Shown one piece after another: positions 36,201 to 43,971 of a stretch of DNA of 64,000 bases. Within the stretch, counting starts at the first letter, position 1. Every line of letters starts with the position of its first letter. The notes beneath the pieces are model-generated. The model saw only the letters and a program-made list of their open reading frames with translations. It did no database searches and was not told the DNA's origin. Source of the stretch: Yersinia enterocolitica subsp. enterocolitica (GTDB taxonomy: Bacteria > Pseudomonadota > Gammaproteobacteria > Enterobacterales > Enterobacteriaceae); contig NZ_LR590469.1 of the NCBI RefSeq assembly GCF_901472495.1, positions 4,030,001 to 4,094,000 on the forward strand. The letters run 5' to 3'. The position numbers were made by a program, and so were the translations under genes.

Positions 36201-36520
36201 ATGCCACTCACGGTACCGCGGTGGTGTTGGGCGAGGCTGGAATAAATCCACGTCTGGTCAACAAAGTGCATGAAGGTCGTCCACACATTCAGGACCGAAT
36301 CAAGAATGGTGAATACACTTATATCGTGAATACCACAGCCGGGCGTCAGGCGATTGAAGATTCTAAACTGATCCGTCGCAGTGCTCTGCAATATAAGGTG
36401 CATTACGATACCACCTTGAACGGCGGCTTTGCCACGGCGATGGCATTGAATGCTGACCCAACCGAGCAAGTGATTTCAGTACAAGAAATGCATGCCAAGA
36501 TTAAGAAGATGAAAGGTTAA
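33287..36520 (+). CDS. carB: Carbamoyl-phosphate synthase large subunit
   Basis: The 1077-residue synthetase consists of two homologous ATP-grasp halves. The first has [20 protein letters not shown] and the second [18 protein letters not shown] near residue 565. Each half has a biotin-carboxylase-like ATP site ([23 protein letters not shown]). The C-terminal MGS-like domain (about 935 onward) binds allosteric effectors such as UMP, IMP and ornithine in E. coli. The ATG at 33287 follows CAGGAGC. Terminator at 36538. Confidence 0.98.
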   Translation: [1077 protein letters not shown]

Positions 36521-36537
36521 TCTTCGGCATAAATAGC

Positions 36538-36565
36538 AGGGCGATGGAGACATCGCCCTTTTTTA
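36538..36565 (+). terminator. carAB terminator
   Basis: Stem AGGGCGATG/CATCGCCCT with loop GAGA and a T run. Confidence 0.9.
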
Positions 36566-36612
36566 TGCTCACTATTTAGTGAACTGCGGCTTTTAACCAC
36601 AAGAACAGTATT

Positions 36613-36643
36613 ATTCATAAACAATAATATTGTTCATAAACAA
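36613..36643. repeat. AT-rich direct and inverted repeats after carB
   Basis: TTCATAAACAA occurs at 36614-36624 and 36633-36643, and ACAATAATATTGT (36621-36633) is a perfect palindrome between them. It lies between the carB terminator and the 3' end of the opposing LysE gene. Role unknown. Confidence 0.4.
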
Positions 36644-36717
36644 CATTGATCTTCACCAATGTTAGCTCTCACTGAATTGTAGATAGTAGGTTCTGGGGCA
36701 GTTCAATGCTGATGCTG

Positions 36718-37332
36718 CTAGCTTAGCGCCACTTTAATACCCAGGCCGATTAACAGGCCGCCCAGCAATTTATCGACAACTTTTTGTGCTTTTGCCAAAC
36801 CACGGCGGACTGGCGCACTTTGAATCAGAATCACCAGCAAAGGCCACCAAATAACGGCCAGTACCCAGATGATTGAGGCGTACCACAGTTTTTCACCCAC
36901 GCCGGAGTTAATCTGTAATATTTGTGTGAAAACGGCGAGGAAGAAGAGAGTTGCTTTGGGATTCAATAGATTGCAAAGGTATCCCTGCAAGAAGGCGGCT
37001 TTCAGTGTGATGGGGGATTGTGTCGCGTTATCGATGCTGAACTTACTTTCTCCGCGCGATAGCAGTGCCTGGATACCAATCCAGATCAAGTAGCAGGCTC
37101 CGGCATATTTCAGAAAATTGAACAGCCATGGGGTGGTAGTGATAACTACCGCCAGGCCAGCCACACAATAAGACATATGTGTAGCGACACCCAAAATTAC
37201 GCCGAGCGCTGTCATCATTGCTGCGGGGCGGCGATAGCGGGCAGCGTTTTTAATCACTAAAAAGAAATCGGGGCCGGGGGAGATCATCCCCAATGTAGCA
37301 ATAGTCGCGACGAATAAAGAAGTTTCTAGCAT
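36718..37332 (-). CDS. LysE/RhtB-family amino-acid exporter
   Basis: The 204-residue inner-membrane protein has about six helices. GMISPGPDFFLVIKNAARY near residue 16 and CNLLNPKATLFFLAVFTQ near residue 130 are the LysE/RhtB signatures. The substrate is not predictable; relatives export lysine, threonine, homoserine or leucine. The ATG at 37332 (MLETSLFVATIATLG) gives the family's usual length of about 205; upstream in-frame ATGs at about 37359 and 37395 add residues unlike the family. No clear ribosome binding site decides it. Divergent from yjjP. Confidence 0.85.
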   Translation of the reverse strand: MLETSLFVATIATLGMISPGPDFFLVIKNAARYRRPAAMMTALGVILGVATHMSYCVAGLAVVITTTPWLFNFLKYAGACYLIWIGIQALLSRGESKFSIDNATQSPITLKAAFLQGYLCNLLNPKATLFFLAVFTQILQINSGVGEKLWYASIIWVLAVIWWPLLVILIQSAPVRRGLAKAQKVVDKLLGGLLIGLGIKVALS

Positions 37333-37484
37333 AAGGATTACCGCGTGAGAGTGGGGCATTTTGACGATAATAGCGCTACCGAGAGTTCCCTGCATTATTC
37401 TTATTTGCCCAAGGGGCTAAGTTGTCTGTCGGATAGCATTGAGCATTTATTTTTTACTCTTTTGATGGACTGTGATGCACGAAT

Positions 37485-38282
37485 ATGAGCCTGGATAATG
37501 TGATAAGTGGTGAGATACCAAATCAGAAGCAGCGGGAAATTACACGGTTGTGTATCAAGTGCGCACTGTTGCTGCTGCAACACGGTGCAGAAAGTATGCT
37601 GGTTGAGCAATTATCCGCGCGCCTTGGTATCGCCTTGGGGATGGACAGTGTTGAAAGTTCTATCTCAGCCAATGCCGTCGTATTAACCACCATTAGCGAG
37701 GGGAATTGCCTAACTTCCACGCGCAAGAATACTGACCGTGGTATCAATATGCATGTTGTGACAGAGGTGCAGCATATTGTGATCATGGCGGAGCACCATT
37801 TGTTGGATGTAAAAGATGTAGAAAAACGCCTTGAAAATATTAAACCGCTACGTTACCCGCGCTGGCTGGTAGTGGTGATGGTCGCCTTATCATGTGGTTG
37901 TTTTAGCAAGCTAAATGGTGGCGGTTGGGATGCGTTTTCCATCACTTTTTTAGCCAGTGGGCTGGCGATGTTTGTGCGGCAAAGTTTAACGGCCCGGCAT
38001 ATGAATCCGCTAATTAACTTCTGTATCACGGCTTTTGTCGCGACATCGGTCTCCGGGCTATTAATGCGTTTACCATTTTTCCAACAGGCATCGAGTGTGG
38101 CAATGGCGGCTAGCGTGTTGCTGTTAGTGCCCGGATTCCCGTTGATCAATGCGGTCGCCGATATGTTCAAGGGCCACGTTAATACGGGGCTGGCTCGCTG
38201 GGCAATGGCCAGTTTACTCACGTTATCAACCTGTATTGGGGTGATATTTGCGATGGCGACGTGGGGACTGCGGGGGTGGTGA
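37485..38282 (+). CDS. yjjP: YjjP (ThrE-type exporter, large subunit)
   Basis: The protein is 265 residues (E. coli YjjP 256). The cytoplasmic N-terminal part has CALLLLQHGAESMLVEQLSARLG and TRKNTDRGINMHVVTEVQHIV. Membrane segments from about residue 120 follow, with LLLVPGFPLINAVADMFKGH. With YjjB it forms a split ThrE-family exporter that contributes to succinate export in E. coli. The stop overlaps the yjjB start (TGATG). It starts beside the divergent LysE-type gene. Confidence 0.92.
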   Translation: MSLDNVISGEIPNQKQREITRLCIKCALLLLQHGAESMLVEQLSARLGIALGMDSVESSISANAVVLTTISEGNCLTSTRKNTDRGINMHVVTEVQHIVIMAEHHLLDVKDVEKRLENIKPLRYPRWLVVVMVALSCGCFSKLNGGGWDAFSITFLASGLAMFVRQSLTARHMNPLINFCITAFVATSVSGLLMRLPFFQQASSVAMAASVLLLVPGFPLINAVADMFKGHVNTGLARWAMASLLTLSTCIGVIFAMATWGLRGW

Positions 38283-38746
38283 TGAGTTTACTCTGGGCAT
38301 TATTGCAAGATATGGTATTGGCGGCTATTCCAGCGCTGGGTTTCGCGATGGTATTTAATGTGCCGGTGCGGGCATTACGTTATTGCGCATTACTGGGCGC
38401 ACTGGGGCACGGTTCGCGCATGTTGATGATCCATTTTGGTATGGATATTGAACCGGCTTCATTATTAGCTTCAATTATGATCGGAATGATTGGGATCAAT
38501 TGGTCGCGCTGGTTGTTGGCCCATCCCAAAGTCTTTACGGTTGCTGCTGTTATTCCTATGTTTCCGGGGATTTCCGCCTATACCGCGATGATATCGGTCG
38601 TTGAGATCTCTCACTTGGGTTATAGCGAAGTTTTGATGTCCACTATGGTAACCAATTTCTTAAAGGCGTCATTTATTGTTGGTTCGTTATCGATTGGTTT
38701 ATCCTTGCCAGGATTATGGTTATATCGCAAACGTCCTGGTGTATAA
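38282..38746 (+). CDS. yjjB: YjjB (ThrE-type exporter, small subunit)
   Basis: The 154-residue membrane protein has about four helices, with AAIPALGFAMVFNVPVRALR and VAAVIPMFPGISAYTAMISV, the ThrE_2 signature. It overlaps the yjjP stop by one base, which suggests coupled translation. In ThrE itself the two parts are one protein. An in-frame start at 38261 inside yjjP was not chosen. Confidence 0.92.
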   Translation: MSLLWALLQDMVLAAIPALGFAMVFNVPVRALRYCALLGALGHGSRMLMIHFGMDIEPASLLASIMIGMIGINWSRWLLAHPKVFTVAAVIPMFPGISAYTAMISVVEISHLGYSEVLMSTMVTNFLKASFIVGSLSIGLSLPGLWLYRKRPGV

Positions 38747-38895
38747 GGTTTTTTTCTGTCTCTGTTTTTGTCGTGGGCTAAGAGCAGTCTTATATGTGTA
38801 ATTAGCCTGCTTATCGCTATCGACGCTGGATTAGGCTTTACGTATAGTGTGAGCAATTTTTCGGTACTGGCTCTCGTAGCCTACAGGGTTTAACA

Positions 38896-39378
38896 ATGAT
38901 TATCAGCCTGATTGCTGCATTGGCAGCGGATCGCGTTATTGGTATGGAAAACGCCATGCCATGGCACTTACCAGCCGATTTAGCCTGGTTCAAACGTAAC
39001 ACGCTAAATAAACCGGTCATTATGGGCCGCAAGACATTCGAATCTATTGGTCGCCCTCTGCCGGGGCGGTTGAATATTGTTATCAGTAGCCAACCGGGAA
39101 CGGATGATCGGGTAACGTGGGCAACCTCTATTGACGACGCACTCGCTTTGGCAGGCGATGCGGAAGAAGTGATGGTGATGGGTGGCGGCCGTGTCTATAA
39201 GCAATTCTTAGACCGCGCTAACCGTATGTATCTTACTCACATTGATGCTGAAGTTGGGGGCGATACCCATTTTCCAGATTATGAGCCAGATGAGTGGGAA
39301 AGTATCTTTAGTGAATTCCATGATGCAGACGAGGCTAATTCACACAGCTATTGTTTCGAGATCCTTGAACGTCGCTAA
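38896..39378 (+). CDS. folA: Dihydrofolate reductase
   Basis: The protein is 160 residues (E. coli 159). MIISLIAALAADRVIGMENA and MPWHLPADLAWFKRNT form the folate/NADPH site with the Met20 loop; TFESIGRPLPGR and MVMGGGRVYKQFL bind the cofactor. The conserved Asp27 equivalent is in LPADLAW. It reduces dihydrofolate for thymidylate, purine and methionine synthesis and is the trimethoprim target. It lies beside apaH as in E. coli, with a palindromic repeat in the gap. No resistance change can be called by eye. Confidence 0.97.
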   Translation: MIISLIAALAADRVIGMENAMPWHLPADLAWFKRNTLNKPVIMGRKTFESIGRPLPGRLNIVISSQPGTDDRVTWATSIDDALALAGDAEEVMVMGGGRVYKQFLDRANRMYLTHIDAEVGGDTHFPDYEPDEWESIFSEFHDADEANSHSYCFEILERR

Positions 39379-39386
39379 TTGCAGGC

Positions 39387-39506
39387 TAATGACGAAGTCG
39401 AATGAAGGGGAATCGTGCCGTTGGGGTCGTAGTCGCGTAAGCGACCGAAGCGCCCCTAGGTGCGGTAACCCCTTCACTCATTAAACTATCAGCGGCTTTG
39501 TCATTA
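39387..39506. repeat. Palindromic intergenic repeat (YPAL-like) between folA and apaH
   Basis: 120 bp bounded by near-perfect inverted ends TAATGACGAAGTCG and CGGCTTTGTCATTA, with inner inverted parts GTCGCGTAAGCGAC and GGGGTCG/CGCCCC. Size and symmetry fit a non-coding mobile or intergenic repeat; palindromic YPAL elements are described in yersiniae. The family assignment is tentative. Confidence 0.6.
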
Positions 39507-39525
39507 ACCTAAAATTATTTATATC

Positions 39526-40404
39526 TTACAAGTAACTAGAGGGATCTTTTGCTGCTGCGGCTATTTCGTCAGCATTGGTTATTTCAGCTTCAACTTTGAA
39601 AGCGGGTTGTGTGAAATAACGTTTATCTTCCCAACGAAGCAGGGTTAAATTGCCTCCCCAGCAACAGCCAGTATCCAGCCCATAAATTCCTTCTGGTACA
39701 CCTTTCCCTTCCAGTGATGCCCAGTGGCCAAAGATAATCGAATACTCAGGGCTGACCAGCCGTGGTAGCTCAAACCAAGGTTTAAGCGGGGCAGGGGCAT
39801 TTTCTGGTGTGTCCTTACAGATCATGTCCAGTTGCCCATTTGGGAAGCAAAAACGCATACGGGTCAATGCATTAGTGCTAAAACGTAAGCGTGCTAACCC
39901 CGTCAACTCGGGTGACCAGTTATTGGGCATATCACCGTACATTGCGTCCAGAAAGAGTGGATAGCTGTCACTGCTCAGGACAGATTCTACTTCACGGGCA
40001 CACATCTGGGCCGTTTCGATATCCCACTGAGGGGTGATACCGGCGTGAGCCATAATTAATTTTAGTTCGTCATCAACCTGCAAAACCGGTTGGCGGCGTA
40101 ACCAATTAATCAATTCGTCAGCATCAGGGGCTTCAAGCAGTGGTGTGATGCGATCTTTAGGTTTGTTACGGCTAATGCCAGCGTAAACTGCCAATAAGTG
40201 CAGGTCATGGTTACCCAGAACCATACGAACGGCTGGCCCTAATGAACGGACATAACGTAATACATCCAGTGAAGCAGGGCCGCGGGCAACTAAATCGCCG
40301 GTCAACCACAAGGTATCGTGTTGCGGATCAAAGTCCACTTGCGCTAATAGCGCAAGCAACTCGTCAAGGCAGCCGTGAACATCGCCAATAAGATAAGTAG
40401 ACAT
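39526..40404 (-). CDS. apaH: Diadenosine tetraphosphatase (symmetrical)
   Basis: Metallophosphoesterase of 292 residues that hydrolyses Ap4A to two ADP and, in E. coli, removes Np4 caps from RNA. The motifs GDVHGCLDELLALL, GDLVARGPASLDVLR and LGNHDLHLLA carry the metal ligands; MAHAGITPQWD and IFGHWASLEG complete the site. The C-terminal tail is slightly longer than in E. coli (280). It is last in the minus-strand run lptD-surA-pdxA-rsmA-apaG-apaH. Confidence 0.97.
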   Translation of the reverse strand: MSTYLIGDVHGCLDELLALLAQVDFDPQHDTLWLTGDLVARGPASLDVLRYVRSLGPAVRMVLGNHDLHLLAVYAGISRNKPKDRITPLLEAPDADELINWLRRQPVLQVDDELKLIMAHAGITPQWDIETAQMCAREVESVLSSDSYPLFLDAMYGDMPNNWSPELTGLARLRFSTNALTRMRFCFPNGQLDMICKDTPENAPAPLKPWFELPRLVSPEYSIIFGHWASLEGKGVPEGIYGLDTGCCWGGNLTLLRWEDKRYFTQPAFKVEAEITNADEIAAAAKDPSSYL

Positions 40405-40418
40405 AGTTGAGGTCAGGA

Positions 40419-40796
40419 TTAATGGATTAGTGTTGGGATCGCTAAGCGGAACACCGGAATCACAGTACGGAACGCCTGACCAAGGTGATCAACCATCTCA
40501 TAATGCCCTTCCATGGTACCCAGCGGCGTTTCTAGCACGGCCCCGCTGGTGTATTGGAACTCGTTACCTGGCAGGATCAACGGCTGTTCACCGATAACTC
40601 CTTCGCCTTGAACTTCTGTCTGTCGGCCATTGCTATTAGTAATTAACCAATAGCGGCCCATGAGTTGCACATTTGAACGGCCCAGATTACGAATCGTCAC
40701 GGTATAGGCAAAGACGAAACGTTCCTCGTCTGGTATCGACTGGGTTTCCACATAGATACTTTGCACCTGTACACAAACGCGGGGCTGTTCAATCAT
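40419..40796 (-). CDS. apaG: ApaG (Co2+/Mg2+ efflux-associated protein)
   Basis: The 125-residue beta-sandwich protein of the ApaG family has [37 protein letters not shown] and [17 protein letters not shown]. The exact function is not settled; it is linked to Co2+ resistance in Salmonella. It lies 13 bp after rsmA and 14 bp before apaH, in the standard operon order. Confidence 0.95.
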
Positions 40797-40809
40797 AATA
40801 TGCTCCTGC

Positions 40810-41628
40810 TTATTCTTGCGGTGTCGATTGAGCTGAAAGCCAGTTAGCCAGCTTACAGTATTGCGCTACCGAAATATTCTCTGCCCGTAGTATCGGGTCA
40901 ATACCTAATTCGATTAGCTGCTCTGGGGTGAATAGATCACCCAAGCTGTTACGCACGGTTTTTCGGCGTTGGTTGAAAGCTTGTGTCGTAATGCGGCTAA
41001 GCATACGCACATCACCGACCGGATTCGGTGTGTTCACATGCGGGATTAGACGCACTACAGCTGAATCCACTTTTGGGGCTGGAGTAAAGGCAGTTGGCGG
41101 CACTTCCAACACAGGGATGACGTTGCAGTAATATTGCGCCATGACTGTCAAACGACCATAAGCTTTACTGTTAGGCCCGGCAACCAAGCGATTAACCACC
41201 TCTTTTTGCAACATGAAATGCATGTCACGAATAGCAGAAGTATAGCTGAAAAGATGGAACATCAGCGGGGTAGAGATGTTGTATGGTAGGTTACCAAATA
41301 CCCGTAATGGCTGCCCAGCAAGCTCGGCCAATTCAGAAAAATTGATTTTCATCGCATCTTCTTGATGGATAGTGAGCTTGTCTTTCAGTTGAGGATGGCT
41401 GGCCAGACGAGCGGCTAAGTCGCGGTCCAACTCAATGACCGTCATATGATCCATGCGAGCGGCTACGGGTTCAGTTAATGCACCTAAACCGGGGCCAATC
41501 TCAACTACCGCTTCACCTGGAACCGGATGGATAGCGGAGACAATACTATCGATGACAAACTGATCGTTTAAAAAGTTTTGTCCAAAGCGTTTGCGGGCAA
41601 AATGCCCTTGGTGGACTCTATTATTCAT
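40810..41628 (-). CDS. rsmA: 16S rRNA dimethyladenosine transferase (KsgA)
   Basis: SAM-dependent methyltransferase of 272 residues that dimethylates two adjacent adenines near the 3' end of 16S rRNA during 30S assembly. The SAM loop [14 protein letters not shown] and the catalytic NLPYNIST are intact, as is [12 protein letters not shown] at the N-terminus. Its start overlaps the end of pdxA by 8 bp. It is known to affect kasugamycin sensitivity. Confidence 0.97.
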
Positions 41629-42616
41629 TGCTGTTATTTATCATTTTAATGGCTAAATTTAATGCCGTAATGAAACTACCAACATCGGCAGTACCGGTTG
41701 CGGCGAGTTCTAATGCGGTACCGTGATCCACAGAAGTGCGGATAAAAGGCAACCCGAGCGTAATATTAACTGCCCGGCCAAACCCTTGATACTTCAAGAC
41801 TGGCAGCCCTTGGTCGTGATACATCGCAAGGACGGCATCTGCATGTTGCAGATATTTTGGCTGAAATAGTGTGTCTGCTGGTAACGGGCCGATAAGGTTT
41901 ATCCCTTGCTGACGCAGTGTAGCCAGTGCGGGGATAATCGTCTCGATTTCTTCATGGCCCATATGACCCCCTTCGCCCGCATGAGGATTAAGTCCACACA
42001 CATAAATCTGTGGTTGGCTAATACCAAATTTGGTTTTCAGGTCATTATCAAGAATGGAAATCACTTCATGCAGACTGGTTTGTGTTATTGCCCCAGGCAC
42101 TGCCAGTAAAGGCAAGTGAGTGGTTGCCAGCGCTACACGCAGCTCTTCTGTAGCTAACATCATCACCACCCGTGAGCAGTGGCTGCGGTCAGCGAAGAAT
42201 TCGGTGTGCCCGATAAAAGGGATACCTGCATCATTGATAATGCTTTTTTGTACCGGGCCAGTGACCAATGCGGCAAACTCGCCACTGATGGCACCATCAC
42301 AGGCTTTAGCTAGTGTTTCCACTACATAGTGGCTGTTTTTGACATCAAGCTGGCCTGGTATCACCTCAGCCGCTATTTTCACCGGCAAAATAGTCAGAGT
42401 GCCAGCAAGTTGTGCCAATGCGGGTTTATCTTGCTGATATTCACGTAGCTGCAATGGCAGGTTAAGTTGACTGGCACGAGTAAGCAGCAAGGCTGGATCA
42501 GCACACACCACTAGTTCAACAGGCCAATCCTGCTGCGCCAGGGCGATGACTAAATCTGGCCCAACCCCGGCAGGTTCGCCGGGGGTGATAACAATACGAT
42601 TATTGTGGTTTTGCAT
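41621..42616 (-). CDS. pdxA: 4-hydroxythreonine-4-phosphate dehydrogenase
   Basis: NAD-dependent enzyme of pyridoxal 5'-phosphate synthesis, 331 residues. VITPGEPAGVGPDLVI opens the protein; GHTEFFAD and the metal-binding His in MYHDQGLPVLKYQGFG are intact. The ATG at 42616 (MQNHNNRIVIT) was chosen; it lies inside the last codons of surA, giving a 17-bp overlap, while an in-frame ATG four codons earlier is possible. Confidence 0.95.
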   Translation of the reverse strand: MQNHNNRIVITPGEPAGVGPDLVIALAQQDWPVELVVCADPALLLTRASQLNLPLQLREYQQDKPALAQLAGTLTILPVKIAAEVIPGQLDVKNSHYVVETLAKACDGAISGEFAALVTGPVQKSIINDAGIPFIGHTEFFADRSHCSRVVMMLATEELRVALATTHLPLLAVPGAITQTSLHEVISILDNDLKTKFGISQPQIYVCGLNPHAGEGGHMGHEEIETIIPALATLRQQGINLIGPLPADTLFQPKYLQHADAVLAMYHDQGLPVLKYQGFGRAVNITLGLPFIRTSVDHGTALELAATGTADVGSFITALNLAIKMINNSNE

Positions 42617-43904
42617 CACTACCATCAAGAATTTTCACATAAGCTGCGGCACGTTGCTCTTGCATCCAGGTTTGAGCTTCTTCTGCAAACTTACGGCTAA
42701 AGAGCATACGGTACGCCCGATCTTTCTGTGCTGCATCAGTTTTATCTACCTGACGGGTATCAACAACCTGAATTAAATGCCAGCCGAAAGAGGAATGAAC
42801 TGGTGCGCTGATTTCGCCTTTTTGCAGCTTCATCAGTGCATCACGGAATGCAGGATCATAAATGTCTGGCGAAGCCCAACCCAAATCACCGCCCTGCATG
42901 GCAGAACCCGGATCTTGGGAGATCTCTTTAGCAATCGTAGCAAAGTTGGCTTTGCCGCTCTTAATATCCGCAGCCGCAGCCGTTAATTTAGCACGAGCCT
43001 GATCATCGGTCATGACCGGCGAGGGTTTCAGCAAGATGTGGCGCGCGTGAACTTCGGTAACTGAAATAGTCTTATCAGCGCCCCGAATATCATTCACTTT
43101 CAGAATGTGGAAACCAACACCGGAACGGATTGGGCCAACAACATCACCTTTGCTCGCTGATTGCAGCCTTTCAGCAAACAGAGAAGGTAATTCCTGTAAT
43201 TTACCCCAACCCATCTGGCCGCCTTTCAGCGCCTGAGAGTCGGCAGAGTTGGCGATAGCCAATTTACCAAAGTCAGCTCCGCCTTTAATGTCTGATACCA
43301 ATTTTTTCGCCAAATCTTCTGCCTGATCAACTTGTTGTTGAGACGGATTTTCTGGTAATGGGATCAGTATGTGGCTCAGATTCAGTTCGGCATCACCGCT
43401 GGTTTGGTTGCCAATTTGTTTGGCCAACGACTCAACTTCTTGCGGCAGGATAGTAATACGGCGGCGCACTTCATTGTTACGCACTTCTGACGTTAGCATT
43501 TCTTTGCGGATTTGCTCACGATAGGTATCGTAATTCAGACCATCTGCGGCTAAGCGGCTACGCATCTGAGCAGGTGTCATACGGTTTTGCGCAGCAATAT
43601 CAGCGATGGCTTTATCCAGCGCTTCGTCACTGATAGTAATTCCCATCTTCTTGGCCATCTGCAATTGGATATTATCCATGATCAGGCGCTCAAGAATTTG
43701 ATGACGTAGTGTCGCATCATCCGGAACTTGTTGCCCAGCTTGCTGTGCATTCAGTTTCACTGATTGTAACAGACCGTCGACATCACTTTGCAGAACAACG
43801 CCGTTATCAACCACAGCGGCAACTTTATCAACTTCTTGTGGTGCTGCGAACGCGGTATTGGCACAGACAACCAATCCGAGAATAAGCGTTCTCCAGTTCT
43901 TCAT
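42600..43904 (-). CDS. surA: Periplasmic chaperone / PPIase SurA
   Basis: The 434-residue exported chaperone has a signal peptide (LILGLVVCANTAFA, cleavage before APQEVDKVAA). An N-terminal chaperone region is followed by two parvulin domains (NLSHILIPLPENPS to FHILKVND, and VHARHILLKPSP to HLIQVVDTR). It escorts outer-membrane beta-barrel proteins, including LptD, to the Bam complex. It sits next to lptD. The 3' end overlaps pdxA. Confidence 0.97.
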   Translation of the reverse strand: MKNWRTLILGLVVCANTAFAAPQEVDKVAAVVDNGVVLQSDVDGLLQSVKLNAQQAGQQVPDDATLRHQILERLIMDNIQLQMAKKMGITISDEALDKAIADIAAQNRMTPAQMRSRLAADGLNYDTYREQIRKEMLTSEVRNNEVRRRITILPQEVESLAKQIGNQTSGDAELNLSHILIPLPENPSQQQVDQAEDLAKKLVSDIKGGADFGKLAIANSADSQALKGGQMGWGKLQELPSLFAERLQSASKGDVVGPIRSGVGFHILKVNDIRGADKTISVTEVHARHILLKPSPVMTDDQARAKLTAAAADIKSGKANFATIAKEISQDPGSAMQGGDLGWASPDIYDPAFRDALMKLQKGEISAPVHSSFGWHLIQVVDTRQVDKTDAAQKDRAYRMLFSRKFAEEAQTWMQEQRAAAYVKILDGSDAKPQ

Positions 43905-43971
43905 ACCTTTTCCATTTATGTAATCCGCTTTTGCGGGTTAAAATTCACTGTATTCAGTGTGTTACACAGTA

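Noticed and set aside
37401..37610. 69-codon minus-strand frame antisense to yjjP
   Set aside because: It overlaps the yjjP start on the opposite strand, shows no family features and would interfere with the divergent promoters.
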